Below the pieces are notes generated by a model. It was not told the DNA's origin. It saw only the letters and a program-made list of their open reading frames with translations, and ran no database searches. Shown here piece after piece: positions 8,407-15,050 of a stretch of DNA of 35,222 bases. Source of the DNA: Streptomyces sp. DvalAA-14. Its GTDB lineage: Bacteria; Actinomycetota; Actinomycetes; Streptomycetales; Streptomycetaceae. The DNA is taken from the NCBI RefSeq assembly GCF_900091855.1, contig NZ_FMCH01000538.1, positions 1 through 35,222 on the forward strand. Reading direction: 5' to 3'. Each line of letters begins with the position of its first letter. Within the stretch, counting starts at the first letter, position 1. The position numbers and the translations under genes were made by a program.

Positions 8407-8434
8407 GCCGCCCATGGGCCCGCTCGGGCGGCTC
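8405..8434. terminator. Bidirectional terminator hairpin overlapping two stop codons
   Basis: A perfect 9 bp stem GAGCCGCCC (8405-8413) / GGGCGGCTC (8426-8434) encloses a 12-base loop. The left arm starts inside the TGA of the SGNH lipoprotein gene and the right arm ends inside the reverse-strand TGA of the GH3 gene. There is no T run on either side, as is usual for terminators in high-GC actinomycetes. Confidence 0.7.
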
Positions 8435-10949
8435 ACAGCAGCAGGGGGGCCACCAGGCGCGGCTCGGCGGCGGAGTGGGCCGCGGTGAGCGCGTAGCGGC
8501 CCGGCAGGAAGCGCCACCCGGCGGCCTCGGCATCCCAGGTCTCGGCCGCCCGGCGGGGAATCGGGACGAGGACCTCCGCCCGGGCGCCGGGGGCCGCCGC
8601 CACGGAGGCGAAGCCCGCCAGCCGGCGGACGGGGCGGTCGGCGGGGAGAGCGGCGGCACCGCCGGCACCGGCGGCACCGGCGCGCTCGGCGGCGAGGTAC
8701 AGCTGCACGACCTCGCGGCCGGGGCGGGCGCCGGTGTTGCGGAGGGTGACCCGGGCGGTGGCGAGGGTGCCGTCTGCCACATCGTCGGTGTCGACGGTCA
8801 GGCTCTCGTACTCCCACCGCGTGTAGCCCAGCCCGTGCCCGAAGCAGTACGCGGGGGCCGGGCCGGGGCGGCGGTCCCAGGCCCGGTAGCCGATGAACAG
8901 GCCCTCGTCGTAGGAGAGCACGCCCTGGACGGGAGTGACCCCGGTCACGGGCGCGTCGGCGAGGCGGGCGGGCCAGGTGGTGGGCAGGCGGCCGCCGGGT
9001 TCGGCGGCGCCGAGCAGCACGTCGGCGAGCGCCGCGCCCGCCTCCTGGCCGGGGAACCAGGCCAGCAGGATCGCCGCCACCTCCTCCCGCCAGGGAAGCT
9101 CCACCGGGGCGCCGGCATTGACCACGACGACGGTGCGCGGGTTGGCCGCCGCCACTCGGGCGACGAGTTCGTCCTGCCGCCCCGGCAGCCGCAGACCGGT
9201 GCGGTCGAAGCCCTCCGACTCGACCCGTTCGGTGGTCGCCACGACCACGATCGCGGTGTCCGCGCCCCGCGCCGCCTCGACGGCCTCCGCCAGCAACTCC
9301 TCCGGGTCCCGCTCGGGTTCGCCGTGCAGCAGGGTGAAACCGACCGCTGCGATGAGGAGTTCGGTGGCCTTGGGCGGCGTGCTCAGCAGGCTGACCTCGA
9401 CCGGCCGGCCGGCGACCAGTTCCACCGTGCCTCGTTCCACCGGACGGCCCATGAACGCCTCGAAGGGATCGGGGTGTTCGTCGCGCTGCGGGCCGTCGAA
9501 GAGCACCTGCCCGGCCACGGCCAGCCGGAACTCGCCGGTCCCGCGGGTACCGAAGCGGTGCGCGCCGCTCACCCGAGGGGTGAAGGTGCCGCGGCTCTCC
9601 ACCGTGTGCAGCCGCTCGTAGGTCACGCCCTTCGGCAGGTCGCCGAGCCACTGCACCCGCCCGCCGGGCAGGGATTCGCTGCCCAGTTCGCGGCCCTGTT
9701 CGTCGCGGGCCACCGCGCGCAGGCTGAACCCGGCCCCGGCCGGGGCCAGTTCCTCGGCGGGATCGGCGCCGAGCGTGTAGCTCAGCGGTGTGCCGGCCGG
9801 CAGCGCGGCCCGCAGTCCGTCCAGCGGCGAGACCACGTGGTCGGGGAAGACCTCGGCCGAACCGCCGCCCAGGATGCGGGAGTCGCGGGCCGCGGCGCCG
9901 ATCAGCGCGATCCCGCCCGCGCAGGTCTGCGCGTCGAGCGGCAGCACGGCGCGCTCGTTGCGGAGCAGCACACAGCCCCGTACCGCGATCTCCCGGGCCA
10001 GCGCGTCGCCGTCCACGCCGGGCGGCCGGTCGGCGACCGCGACCGCCGCCGGGGCGCCGGACAGCAGCCCGGCCCGGGCGGCGAGCAGCAGCACCCGCCG
10101 CGCCGCCTCGTCGACCAGGCTCTCCGGCACCTCCCCGGCCAGCACGGCGGCGGCGAGCGCCGCGCCGTAGACGGTGTGCGGGCCGGGCATCGCGATGTCG
10201 AGCCCGCCGCGGATCGCGCCGGTGGTCGAGCGGGCGCCGAGCCAGTCGGAGACCACCACCCCGTCGAAGCCCCACTCGCCGCGCAGCACGCCGTTGACCA
10301 GCGCGTCGTGCTCGGTCATCGGGACGCCGTTGACCGCGTTGTACGCGGCCATCACGCCCCACGGCCGGGCGCCCGTGACGATGGCCTCGAACGGGGCCAG
10401 GTACAGCTCGCGCAGGGCCTGTTCACCGATCCGGTTGTCCACCGTGAAGCGCTCGGTCTCCGCGTCATTGCCGACGAAGTGCTTGACGGTGACGCCGACG
10501 CCGCCGTCCTGCACCCCCAGCACATACGCGGTCCCGATCACTCCGGTCAGATACGGGTCCTCGCTGTACGCCTCGAAATGCCGCCCGCCGAGCGGGCTGC
10601 GGTGCAGATTGACGGTGGGCGCGAGCAGCATGTGCACGCCCTTGCCGTGCGCCTCCTGGGCCAGCAGCCGGCCGGCCCGGCGGGCGAGCTGCGGGTCCCA
10701 GGCGGCGGCCAGCGCGGTCGGGCTCGGCAGCGCGACCGACGGGTCGTCGGCGGTCCAGCGCCGCCCGCGGACACCGATCGGGCCGTCCGACATCACCAGC
10801 GAGCCCAGTCCGATCGCCCCGAGCGCGGGCAGCGTCCACATGTCCTGCCCGGCCAGCAGCCGGGTCTTGGCGGCCAGATCGAGCGCGCCGAGCGCGCCTT
10901 CGACGGCCCGCTGCCGCTCGGCGTCCGCGCCCTGTGCGTACGGCGTCAT
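8433..10949 (-). CDS. Glycoside hydrolase family 3 beta-glucosidase with inserted PA14 domain
   Basis: An 838-residue retaining beta-glycosidase. The N-terminal GH3 barrel shows KHFVGND (156-162), a catalytic nucleophile Asp235 in GVVVSDWLG, and the MPGP loop. About residues 395-535 form a PA14-like beta-barrel inserted in the GH3 C-terminal domain, as in beta-glucosidases that trim oligosaccharide ends. A fibronectin-III-like domain closes the protein, with the VTLRNTGARPGREVVQLYL segment typical of it. There is no signal peptide, so it is probably cytosolic and acts on imported oligosaccharides. ATG 10949 follows GAGGGG; an ATG-less extension to 11000 is possible but has no ribosome site. 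A TetR regulator diverges 137 bp away and probably controls it. Sugar specificity is not determined. Confidence 0.92.
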   Translation of the reverse strand: MTPYAQGADAERQRAVEGALGALDLAAKTRLLAGQDMWTLPALGAIGLGSLVMSDGPIGVRGRRWTADDPSVALPSPTALAAAWDPQLARRAGRLLAQEAHGKGVHMLLAPTVNLHRSPLGGRHFEAYSEDPYLTGVIGTAYVLGVQDGGVGVTVKHFVGNDAETERFTVDNRIGEQALRELYLAPFEAIVTGARPWGVMAAYNAVNGVPMTEHDALVNGVLRGEWGFDGVVVSDWLGARSTTGAIRGGLDIAMPGPHTVYGAALAAAVLAGEVPESLVDEAARRVLLLAARAGLLSGAPAAVAVADRPPGVDGDALAREIAVRGCVLLRNERAVLPLDAQTCAGGIALIGAAARDSRILGGGSAEVFPDHVVSPLDGLRAALPAGTPLSYTLGADPAEELAPAGAGFSLRAVARDEQGRELGSESLPGGRVQWLGDLPKGVTYERLHTVESRGTFTPRVSGAHRFGTRGTGEFRLAVAGQVLFDGPQRDEHPDPFEAFMGRPVERGTVELVAGRPVEVSLLSTPPKATELLIAAVGFTLLHGEPERDPEELLAEAVEAARGADTAIVVVATTERVESEGFDRTGLRLPGRQDELVARVAAANPRTVVVVNAGAPVELPWREEVAAILLAWFPGQEAGAALADVLLGAAEPGGRLPTTWPARLADAPVTGVTPVQGVLSYDEGLFIGYRAWDRRPGPAPAYCFGHGLGYTRWEYESLTVDTDDVADGTLATARVTLRNTGARPGREVVQLYLAAERAGAAGAGGAAALPADRPVRRLAGFASVAAAPGARAEVLVPIPRRAAETWDAEAAGWRFLPGRYALTAAHSAAEPRLVAPLLL

Positions 10950-11006
10950 GTCCCGTCCCCTCGTGATCCTTCCGGGGTGCCATCCTGCTTCCGGCACCAC
11001 CGGTCA

Positions 11007-11024
11007 GCCTGTCATCCAGCAGGC
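11007..11024. promoter_or_regulatory. Short inverted repeat in the GH3-tetR divergent promoter region
   Basis: GCCTG (11007-11011) and CAGGC (11020-11024) form an inverted repeat with an 8-base spacer in the 137 bp between the divergent beta-glucosidase and TetR genes. It is short, but it sits where a TetR autoregulatory operator would be expected. I see no clear -35/-10 pair. Confidence 0.25.
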
Positions 11025-11086
11025 ATAGTTACCATTCCGCAATCTTGTACGCTCGGACCCGAAGCAGCGGAAGAGGGGGCGGCGGT

Positions 11087-11680
11087 ATGCCGAGGACACG
11101 GGTGGACCGCGGGGAGCGGCGCGCCGAGATCATCCAGGCCGCGACGGAGGTGATCGCCGAACGCGGCTACCGGGGCGCCACGCTGGCCGGCGTCGCCGAA
11201 CGGGTCGGGCTGACCCAGCAGGGCCTGATGCACCATTTCCCCACCAAGGAAGCCCTGTTGGTGGCCGTCCTGGAGGCCCGCGACCAGTGGGACATGGCCT
11301 CGGCGGCCCTGCACGGCCGCGCCTGGCCGCTGGAGATCGTGGCGAACCTGGTGGAGTACAACGCGACCCGCCCGGGCATCGTCCAGGCCTTCACCGTCCT
11401 GGTCGGCGACAGCGTCACCGAGGACCACCCGGCCCAGTCCTACTTCCGCGACCGCTACGCCCATGTCCGGGGCGGCGGCGCGGACGCCCTGCGCGCGGAG
11501 TACGGCGACCGCCTCCCGGGGGGCCTCACCCCGGAACGCGCCGCCACCCTGCTGGCCGCGGTGATGGACGGCCTGCAGGTGCAGTGGCTCCTCGACCCCG
11601 ACGCGGTCGACATGCCGGCCGCCTTCCGCGACTTCCTCGCTCTGCTGGCCCCGGTACCGGCGGCGCAGGAGAAGTCCTAG
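11087..11680 (+). CDS. TetR family transcriptional regulator
   Basis: A 197-residue one-component regulator. The N-terminal helix-turn-helix is visible at about residues 12-55 (EIIQAATEVIAERGYRGATL, then VAERVGLTQQGLMHHFPTKE), followed by an all-alpha ligand-binding and dimerisation domain. ATG 11087 follows AGAGGGGG with good spacing; the open frame from 11045 adds residues of unlikely coding character. The divergent neighbour is the GH3 beta-glucosidase, so a sugar or glycoside-derived ligand and local control are plausible. The ligand itself is not predictable. It ends convergent with ohr across a long hairpin. Confidence 0.9.
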   Translation: MPRTRVDRGERRAEIIQAATEVIAERGYRGATLAGVAERVGLTQQGLMHHFPTKEALLVAVLEARDQWDMASAALHGRAWPLEIVANLVEYNATRPGIVQAFTVLVGDSVTEDHPAQSYFRDRYAHVRGGGADALRAEYGDRLPGGLTPERAATLLAAVMDGLQVQWLLDPDAVDMPAAFRDFLALLAPVPAAQEKS

Positions 11681-11702
11681 GCGCGGCCCGAGGAAGAAAG
11701 CG

Positions 11703-11747
11703 GCCGGGGGCGCGGATCGGGTCCGGACCCGGTCCCGCGCCCCCGGC
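11703..11747. terminator. Long GC-rich hairpin between tetR and ohr
   Basis: A perfect 13 bp stem, GCCGGGGGCGCGG (11703-11715) paired with CCGCGCCCCCGGC (11735-11747), encloses a 19-base loop that is itself nearly palindromic (GGGTCCGGACCC). It sits in the 79 bp between two convergent genes and most likely terminates both transcripts. Confidence 0.7.
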
Positions 11748-11759
11748 GGAGCAGCACGC

Positions 11760-12188
11760 TCAGGCGACCGTGAGCTCCACGGCCACGTTCCCGCGGGTGG
11801 CGTTCGAGTACGGGCACACCTGGTGCGCCTTCTCGGTCAGCTCCTTGGCGGTCGCCGCGTCCACGTTCGGTATCGACACGACGAGTTCGACGGTCAGCCC
11901 GTAGCCGCCCGCCTCCGTCTTGCCCATGCCAACCTTCGCCGTCACCCGCGAACCGGAGATGTCGGTCTTCGACTGCCGGGCCACCGCGCCGAGCGCGCTC
12001 TGGAAACACGCGCTGTACCCGGCCGCGAACAGCTGCTCGGGGTTGGTGCCGGCGCCGCTGCCGCCCATCTCCTTGGGCGGGTTGACCACCACGTCGAGCT
12101 TGCCGTCGTCACTGGCGACCCGGCCGTCGCGGCCGTTCTCCGCCGTCGCGACGGCGGTGTAGATCACGTCTACGGACTGAATGCTCAT
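11760..12188 (-). CDS. ohr: Organic hydroperoxide resistance protein, OsmC/Ohr family
   Basis: A 142-residue thiol peroxidase that reduces organic and fatty-acid hydroperoxides, in the cytosol as a tight homodimer, with electrons from dihydrolipoamide in known members. Both catalytic cysteines are present: Cys61 in GYSACFQSAL and Cys125 in HQVCPYSNATRGN, a pattern that marks the Ohr rather than the OsmC subgroup. ATG 12188 follows AAGAGGA at moderate distance. A perfect 15 bp palindrome lies directly upstream of that ribosome site. The classical OhrR repressor is not adjacent on the same side; the nearest MarR-type regulator is at 13398. The gene follows the MDR oxidoreductase on the same strand after 90 bp. 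Confidence 0.94.
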   Translation of the reverse strand: MSIQSVDVIYTAVATAENGRDGRVASDDGKLDVVVNPPKEMGGSGAGTNPEQLFAAGYSACFQSALGAVARQSKTDISGSRVTAKVGMGKTEAGGYGLTVELVVSIPNVDAATAKELTEKAHQVCPYSNATRGNVAVELTVA

Positions 12189-12200
12189 GCCACATCCTCT

Positions 12201-12215
12201 TGATCGTTGCGATCA
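12201..12215. promoter_or_regulatory. Perfect 6-3-6 palindrome just upstream of ohr, candidate operator
   Basis: TGATCGTTGCGATCA is a perfect inverted repeat (spacer TTG) ending 13 bases before the ohr start codon and immediately upstream of its ribosome site. Such a position suits repression by a MarR/OhrR-type redox sensor or another regulator. The sequence does not obviously match an OhrR box I know. The regulator is not identified. Confidence 0.45.
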
Positions 12216-12278
12216 TGGAAAAACCTGTCGCGTCCCCGGCGGAAGGCCCGGGGGCCCGGTCGCGGCGGCCCGATCCCC

Positions 12279-13286
12279 CTACTCCGGGAGGGCGACCAGC
12301 ATCTTCCCGGTGTTCTCGCCCCGCAGCAGTCCCAAAAACGCCTCGGCGTTCCGCTCGATTCCCGTCACCACCGTCTCGCGGTGGCGCACCGAGCCCGCGC
12401 GCAGCCAGCCGCCCATCTCGCGCAGGAACTCCGGCCGCATGTCCTGGTGGTCGCCGATCAGGAAGCCGCGCAGGGTCAGCCGCCACGGCACCATCCGCGA
12501 CAGATTGCGCGGTCCGGACGCCCGCTCGGTGTCGTTGTAGCCGGCTATCGCCCCGCACAGCGCGGCGCGGCCGTGCACTCGCAGGGACGAGATCGCGGCT
12601 TCCAGGTGGTCGCCGCCCACGTTGTCGAAGTAGACGTCGATGCCGTCCGGGGCCGCGGCCCGCAACTGCTCGGCCACCGGCGCCCGCTTGTAGTTGAAGG
12701 CGGCGTCGAAGCCGTACTCCCCCGTCAGCAGGTCCACCTTCTCGTCCGAGCCGGCGCTGCCGATCACCCGCTTGGCGCCCTTCAGCTTGGCCATCTGCCC
12801 GGCCAGCCCGCCGACGGCGCCGGCCGCGCCGGAGACGAACACCGTCTCGCCCGCGCTGAACTCCGCGATCCGCAGCAGGCCGACGTACGCGGTGAGCCCG
12901 GTCATGCCGAGCACACCGAGGTAGTGGGACAGCGGCGCCGCGTCCGGATCGACCTTGACGCTGTGCGCGGCGTCCACCAGCGCGTACTCCCGCCAGCCGA
13001 GCATGTGCACCACATGGTCGCCGACCGCGAACCCGTCGGCGGCCGAGGCCACCACCCGGCCGACCGCGCCGCCGGTCATGGGCGCGTCCAGCGCGTAGGG
13101 CGGGCTGTAGGACACGACGTCGTTCATCCGCCCGCGCATGTACGGATCGACGGACAGATACAGGTTGCGGACCAGGATCTGCCCCGGACCGGGCTCCGCG
13201 GTCTCCGTCTCGACCAGGGCGAAGTCCTCCGGGACCGGCCACCCCTGCGGGCGGGCGACCAGGTGCCAAGCGCGGCTCTTCGGCAT
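12279..13286 (-). CDS. NADP-dependent MDR-superfamily oxidoreductase (zinc-independent reductase)
   Basis: A 335-residue medium-chain reductase of the prostaglandin/leukotriene/curcumin reductase group, which reduces carbon-carbon double bonds of enones with NADPH. The N-terminal GroES-like half carries the family signature NLYLSVDPYMRGRM (41-54). The Rossmann half has SGAAGAVGG at 152-160 followed by a basic GAKRVIGSAGS strand. No catalytic zinc ligands are seen, consistent with this group. ATG 13286 lies 11 bases after AAGGAG; a GTG at 13310 is in frame but overlaps that ribosome site. A MarR regulator diverges 111 bp away and probably controls it. The substrate may be reactive aldehydes or enones; this is inference. 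Confidence 0.9.
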   Translation of the reverse strand: MPKSRAWHLVARPQGWPVPEDFALVETETAEPGPGQILVRNLYLSVDPYMRGRMNDVVSYSPPYALDAPMTGGAVGRVVASAADGFAVGDHVVHMLGWREYALVDAAHSVKVDPDAAPLSHYLGVLGMTGLTAYVGLLRIAEFSAGETVFVSGAAGAVGGLAGQMAKLKGAKRVIGSAGSDEKVDLLTGEYGFDAAFNYKRAPVAEQLRAAAPDGIDVYFDNVGGDHLEAAISSLRVHGRAALCGAIAGYNDTERASGPRNLSRMVPWRLTLRGFLIGDHQDMRPEFLREMGGWLRAGSVRHRETVVTGIERNAEAFLGLLRGENTGKMLVALPE

Positions 13287-13341
13287 GTCGGGGGGTTCTC
13301 CTTCCGCCACAGCTTCAGCATGGCAAAGGTTCAGATAGTCA

Positions 13342-13360
13342 ATTAACCATGGACCTTAAT
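13342..13360. promoter_or_regulatory. Inverted repeat ATTAA-N9-TTAAT between MDR reductase and marR
   Basis: The 111 bp divergent region is unusually AT-rich. It holds ATTAA (13342-13346) and TTAAT (13356-13360) around nine bases CCATGGACC, giving the 19 bp dyad size typical of MarR operators. A TTGACA-like hexamer reads leftward at 13375-13370. Binding by the adjacent MarR protein is inference. Confidence 0.4.
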
Positions 13361-13397
13361 GTTTCATGCTGTCAAGCAAACAGGTAGCCTGGGCGGC

Positions 13398-13829
13398 ATG
13401 AGCAGCCGCATGGATCCCCTGTCCGCCGAGGTCGTCGACCTGATCGGCACCGTGGTGGCGCGCTACTACCAGGAGTACGACGCCGCCGCGGCCGTGCACC
13501 GGCTGACGGGTGCGCAGGCCCGGGTGCTGGCGCTGCTGTCCACCGGACCGATGCCGATGCGGCAGATCGCCCAGCGGCTCAAGTGCGAGCCGTCGAACGT
13601 GACCGGGATCGTGGACCGGCTGGAGGCCCAGGGCCTCGCCGAGCGGCGCGCCGACCCGGGCGACCGCCGGGTGAAGCTGGCCGCCGCCACCACGGCGGGC
13701 CGCACCACGGCCGCCGAGCTGCGCGAGTCGCTGGACTTCGCGCGCGAACCGCTCGCCGAACTGTCGGTCGAGGACCGTACGGTGCTGCGCGATCTGCTCC
13801 GCCGCATGCTCGGCCCGGACCGGGACTGA
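13398..13829 (+). CDS. MarR family transcriptional regulator
   Basis: A 143-residue winged helix-turn-helix regulator. The recognition region reads MRQIAQRLKCEPSNVTGIVD followed by the wing ERRADPGDRRVKL, where the conserved D-x-R-x3 pattern of MarR proteins is intact. Flanking helices form the dimer interface. There is no reactive Cys near the N-terminus of the OhrR kind; the sole cysteine lies inside the DNA-binding region (RLKCEPSN), so peroxide sensing by an N-terminal Cys is unlikely. ATG 13398 has only a weak upstream GGGCGG. It is divergent from the MDR reductase and is the likely repressor of it and of itself. The distance to ohr (1.2 kb) makes control of ohr possible but unsupported. 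Confidence 0.9.
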   Translation: MSSRMDPLSAEVVDLIGTVVARYYQEYDAAAAVHRLTGAQARVLALLSTGPMPMRQIAQRLKCEPSNVTGIVDRLEAQGLAERRADPGDRRVKLAAATTAGRTTAAELRESLDFAREPLAELSVEDRTVLRDLLRRMLGPDRD

Positions 13830-13885
13830 GGGCTGTCCCGGCTCGGCCCGCCGGTTCACCGGACCGGGCGGGGCCGCGTCCTCCC

Positions 13886-13938
13886 GGTCCTCGCGCTCAC
13901 GGTCCTTACGCTCACGGCCCCCATGCTCACGGTCCTCA
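13886..13938. repeat. 15 bp tandem repeat, about 3.5 copies, ending at a stop codon
   Basis: Units start at 13886 (GGTCCTCGCGCTCAC), 13901 (GGTCCTTACGCTCAC), 13916 (GGCCCCCATGCTCAC) and 13931 (GGTCCTCA, partial). The invariant part is the GCTCAC end. The array lies between marR and the convergent zinc-ribbon gene, and its last partial unit includes that gene's reverse-strand TGA at 13936-13938. An imperfect GC-rich dyad at about 13845-13876 precedes it and may act as terminator. Confidence 0.7.
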
Positions 13939-14826
13939 GGGGCAGATCCACAGCAGCTTGGTGCAGGCCGGCGACGGGGTCGGCTGCCCGGTGGGCGACG
14001 CGGTGCGCGTCGGGGTCGGACTCGGCCGGTGGGTGGGCGTGACCGTCGGGGACGGGCTGTGTGTCGTCGGCGGCGCGGTACGGGTGGGGGGCGCGGCCGT
14101 GGCGTGGGCCGCCGTCGCGGTCGGCGAGGCCGGGGCGGAGGTGCTGGCCGAAGGCGAGGCGGCGGCCGAGGTCTTCTTGCCGCCGGGGGTGGTCGGGAAC
14201 AGGCCCGCGTCGTCCGGCGCCGGTGTGCCCGAGCTCGTCGTGGGCGGGGGCGGCAGGTCGTGCACCCCGGAGCCGGGCTTCGAACCGCCGCCCGAACCGC
14301 CGGTGAGCGCCGCCATCGGAGAACCGATCGTCAACGCGCCGACCACGGCGACCGCGCCGACCCCGTAGACGGCGGCCCGCTGCCCGCGGCGTCGCGAACG
14401 CCGCTTGGCCGCAGCCGGTTCGGGCTCGAACGCGGCGCCGGCCTGGAGCCCGGATATCAGCTCGCCCGCGCCGTCCTCGAGTCCGTCGGCCGCGGGTCCC
14501 TCCCCCGGCTGCCCGCCACCGGCCGGCTCGGCGTCCACCGGGCCGATCGCCCCGACGCCGCCCCGTTCCCGGCCGCCGCCGGCCGCCGGGGAGTCGCTGG
14601 GGTCGGCGAGGTCGGCGGGGGCGAGGGAGCCGCCAGTGTCGCCGGTGCCGGCGTCGGCGTCGGCGGCGAGGTCAGCGGCGGTGTTGGCGGCGGGGTCGGC
14701 CGGAACGACGGGCAGCTGGGCCGTGTCGGCGACCGAGGACGTCGCGGAGCGGTCCGCGACCGTCCCGCAACCCGGGCAGGAGTATGCGCCGTTGAGGTGG
14801 CGCCGGCACGTGTGGCAGTAATCCAT
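13936..14826 (-). CDS. Zinc-ribbon single-pass membrane protein with Ser/Thr/Pro-rich exterior
   Basis: A 296-residue protein with no assigned function. The N-terminus carries two CxxC pairs (Cys4/Cys7 and Cys17/Cys20, CHTC and CPGC) forming a likely zinc ribbon. It continues with an acidic Ala/Asp/Gly-rich linker, a basic patch KRRSRRRGQR at 141-150, one transmembrane segment at about 151-172, and then about 120 residues rich in Thr, Ser and Pro, ending CTKLLWICP with two Cys. The positive-inside rule puts the ribbon in the cytosol and the Pro/Thr tail outside, possibly as a cell-wall-spanning, perhaps glycosylated stalk. Similar proteins are widespread in streptomycetes (I recall one group named after SCO2400, unverified). 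No good ribosome site is seen. Confidence 0.8.
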   Translation of the reverse strand: MDYCHTCRRHLNGAYSCPGCGTVADRSATSSVADTAQLPVVPADPAANTAADLAADADAGTGDTGGSLAPADLADPSDSPAAGGGRERGGVGAIGPVDAEPAGGGQPGEGPAADGLEDGAGELISGLQAGAAFEPEPAAAKRRSRRRGQRAAVYGVGAVAVVGALTIGSPMAALTGGSGGGSKPGSGVHDLPPPPTTSSGTPAPDDAGLFPTTPGGKKTSAAASPSASTSAPASPTATAAHATAAPPTRTAPPTTHSPSPTVTPTHRPSPTPTRTASPTGQPTPSPACTKLLWICP

Positions 14827-14959
14827 GGCGGATGGACCCTATGGGACACCTGAGGCACAGGGGAACCCTCGCCCGCGGCCGAAGGTAAAGAGATAGTCAA
14901 ATCCCCACGATTTTCCGTACTTTGGCACCCTCTTCGTCCGGTTTGTACGCGCGCATGGC

Positions 14960-14990
14960 TTGACGTACCACGGGGCTCAGCGATTCTAAT
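14960..14990 (+). promoter_or_regulatory. Promoter of the efeUOB iron locus
   Basis: TTGACG (14960-14965) and TCTAAT (14985-14990) are 19 bp apart, five of six consensus matches each, 60 bp upstream of efeU. The -10 box coincides with the start of the iron box, so a bound iron regulator would block RNA polymerase. Confidence 0.6.
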
Positions 14991-15003
14991 AAGGCTGACC
15001 TAA
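14985..15003. promoter_or_regulatory. Iron box (DmdR/IdeR/DtxR-type operator) upstream of efeU
   Basis: TCTAATAAGGCTGACCTAA matches 13 of 19 positions of the actinobacterial iron box TTAGGTTAGGCTAACCTAA by my alignment; the right half is nearly perfect. In Streptomyces the DtxR-like repressor DmdR1 binds such sites when loaded with Fe(II). The site overlaps the -10 box and predicted start point, which fits repression in iron-rich conditions and fits the iron-uptake genes downstream. Confidence 0.7.
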
Positions 15004-15050
15004 CCAAGGGCAGGCTTGGCTTACTCCCGATCCGGAACCAGAGGGACCTC

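Noticed and set aside
7849-11153. Very long open frames on both strands over the GH3 gene, some above 800 codons.
   Set aside because: They are shadow frames of GC-rich coding DNA, dominated by Arg/Gly/Pro/Ala, without domains or ribosome sites; the GH3 frame explains the region.
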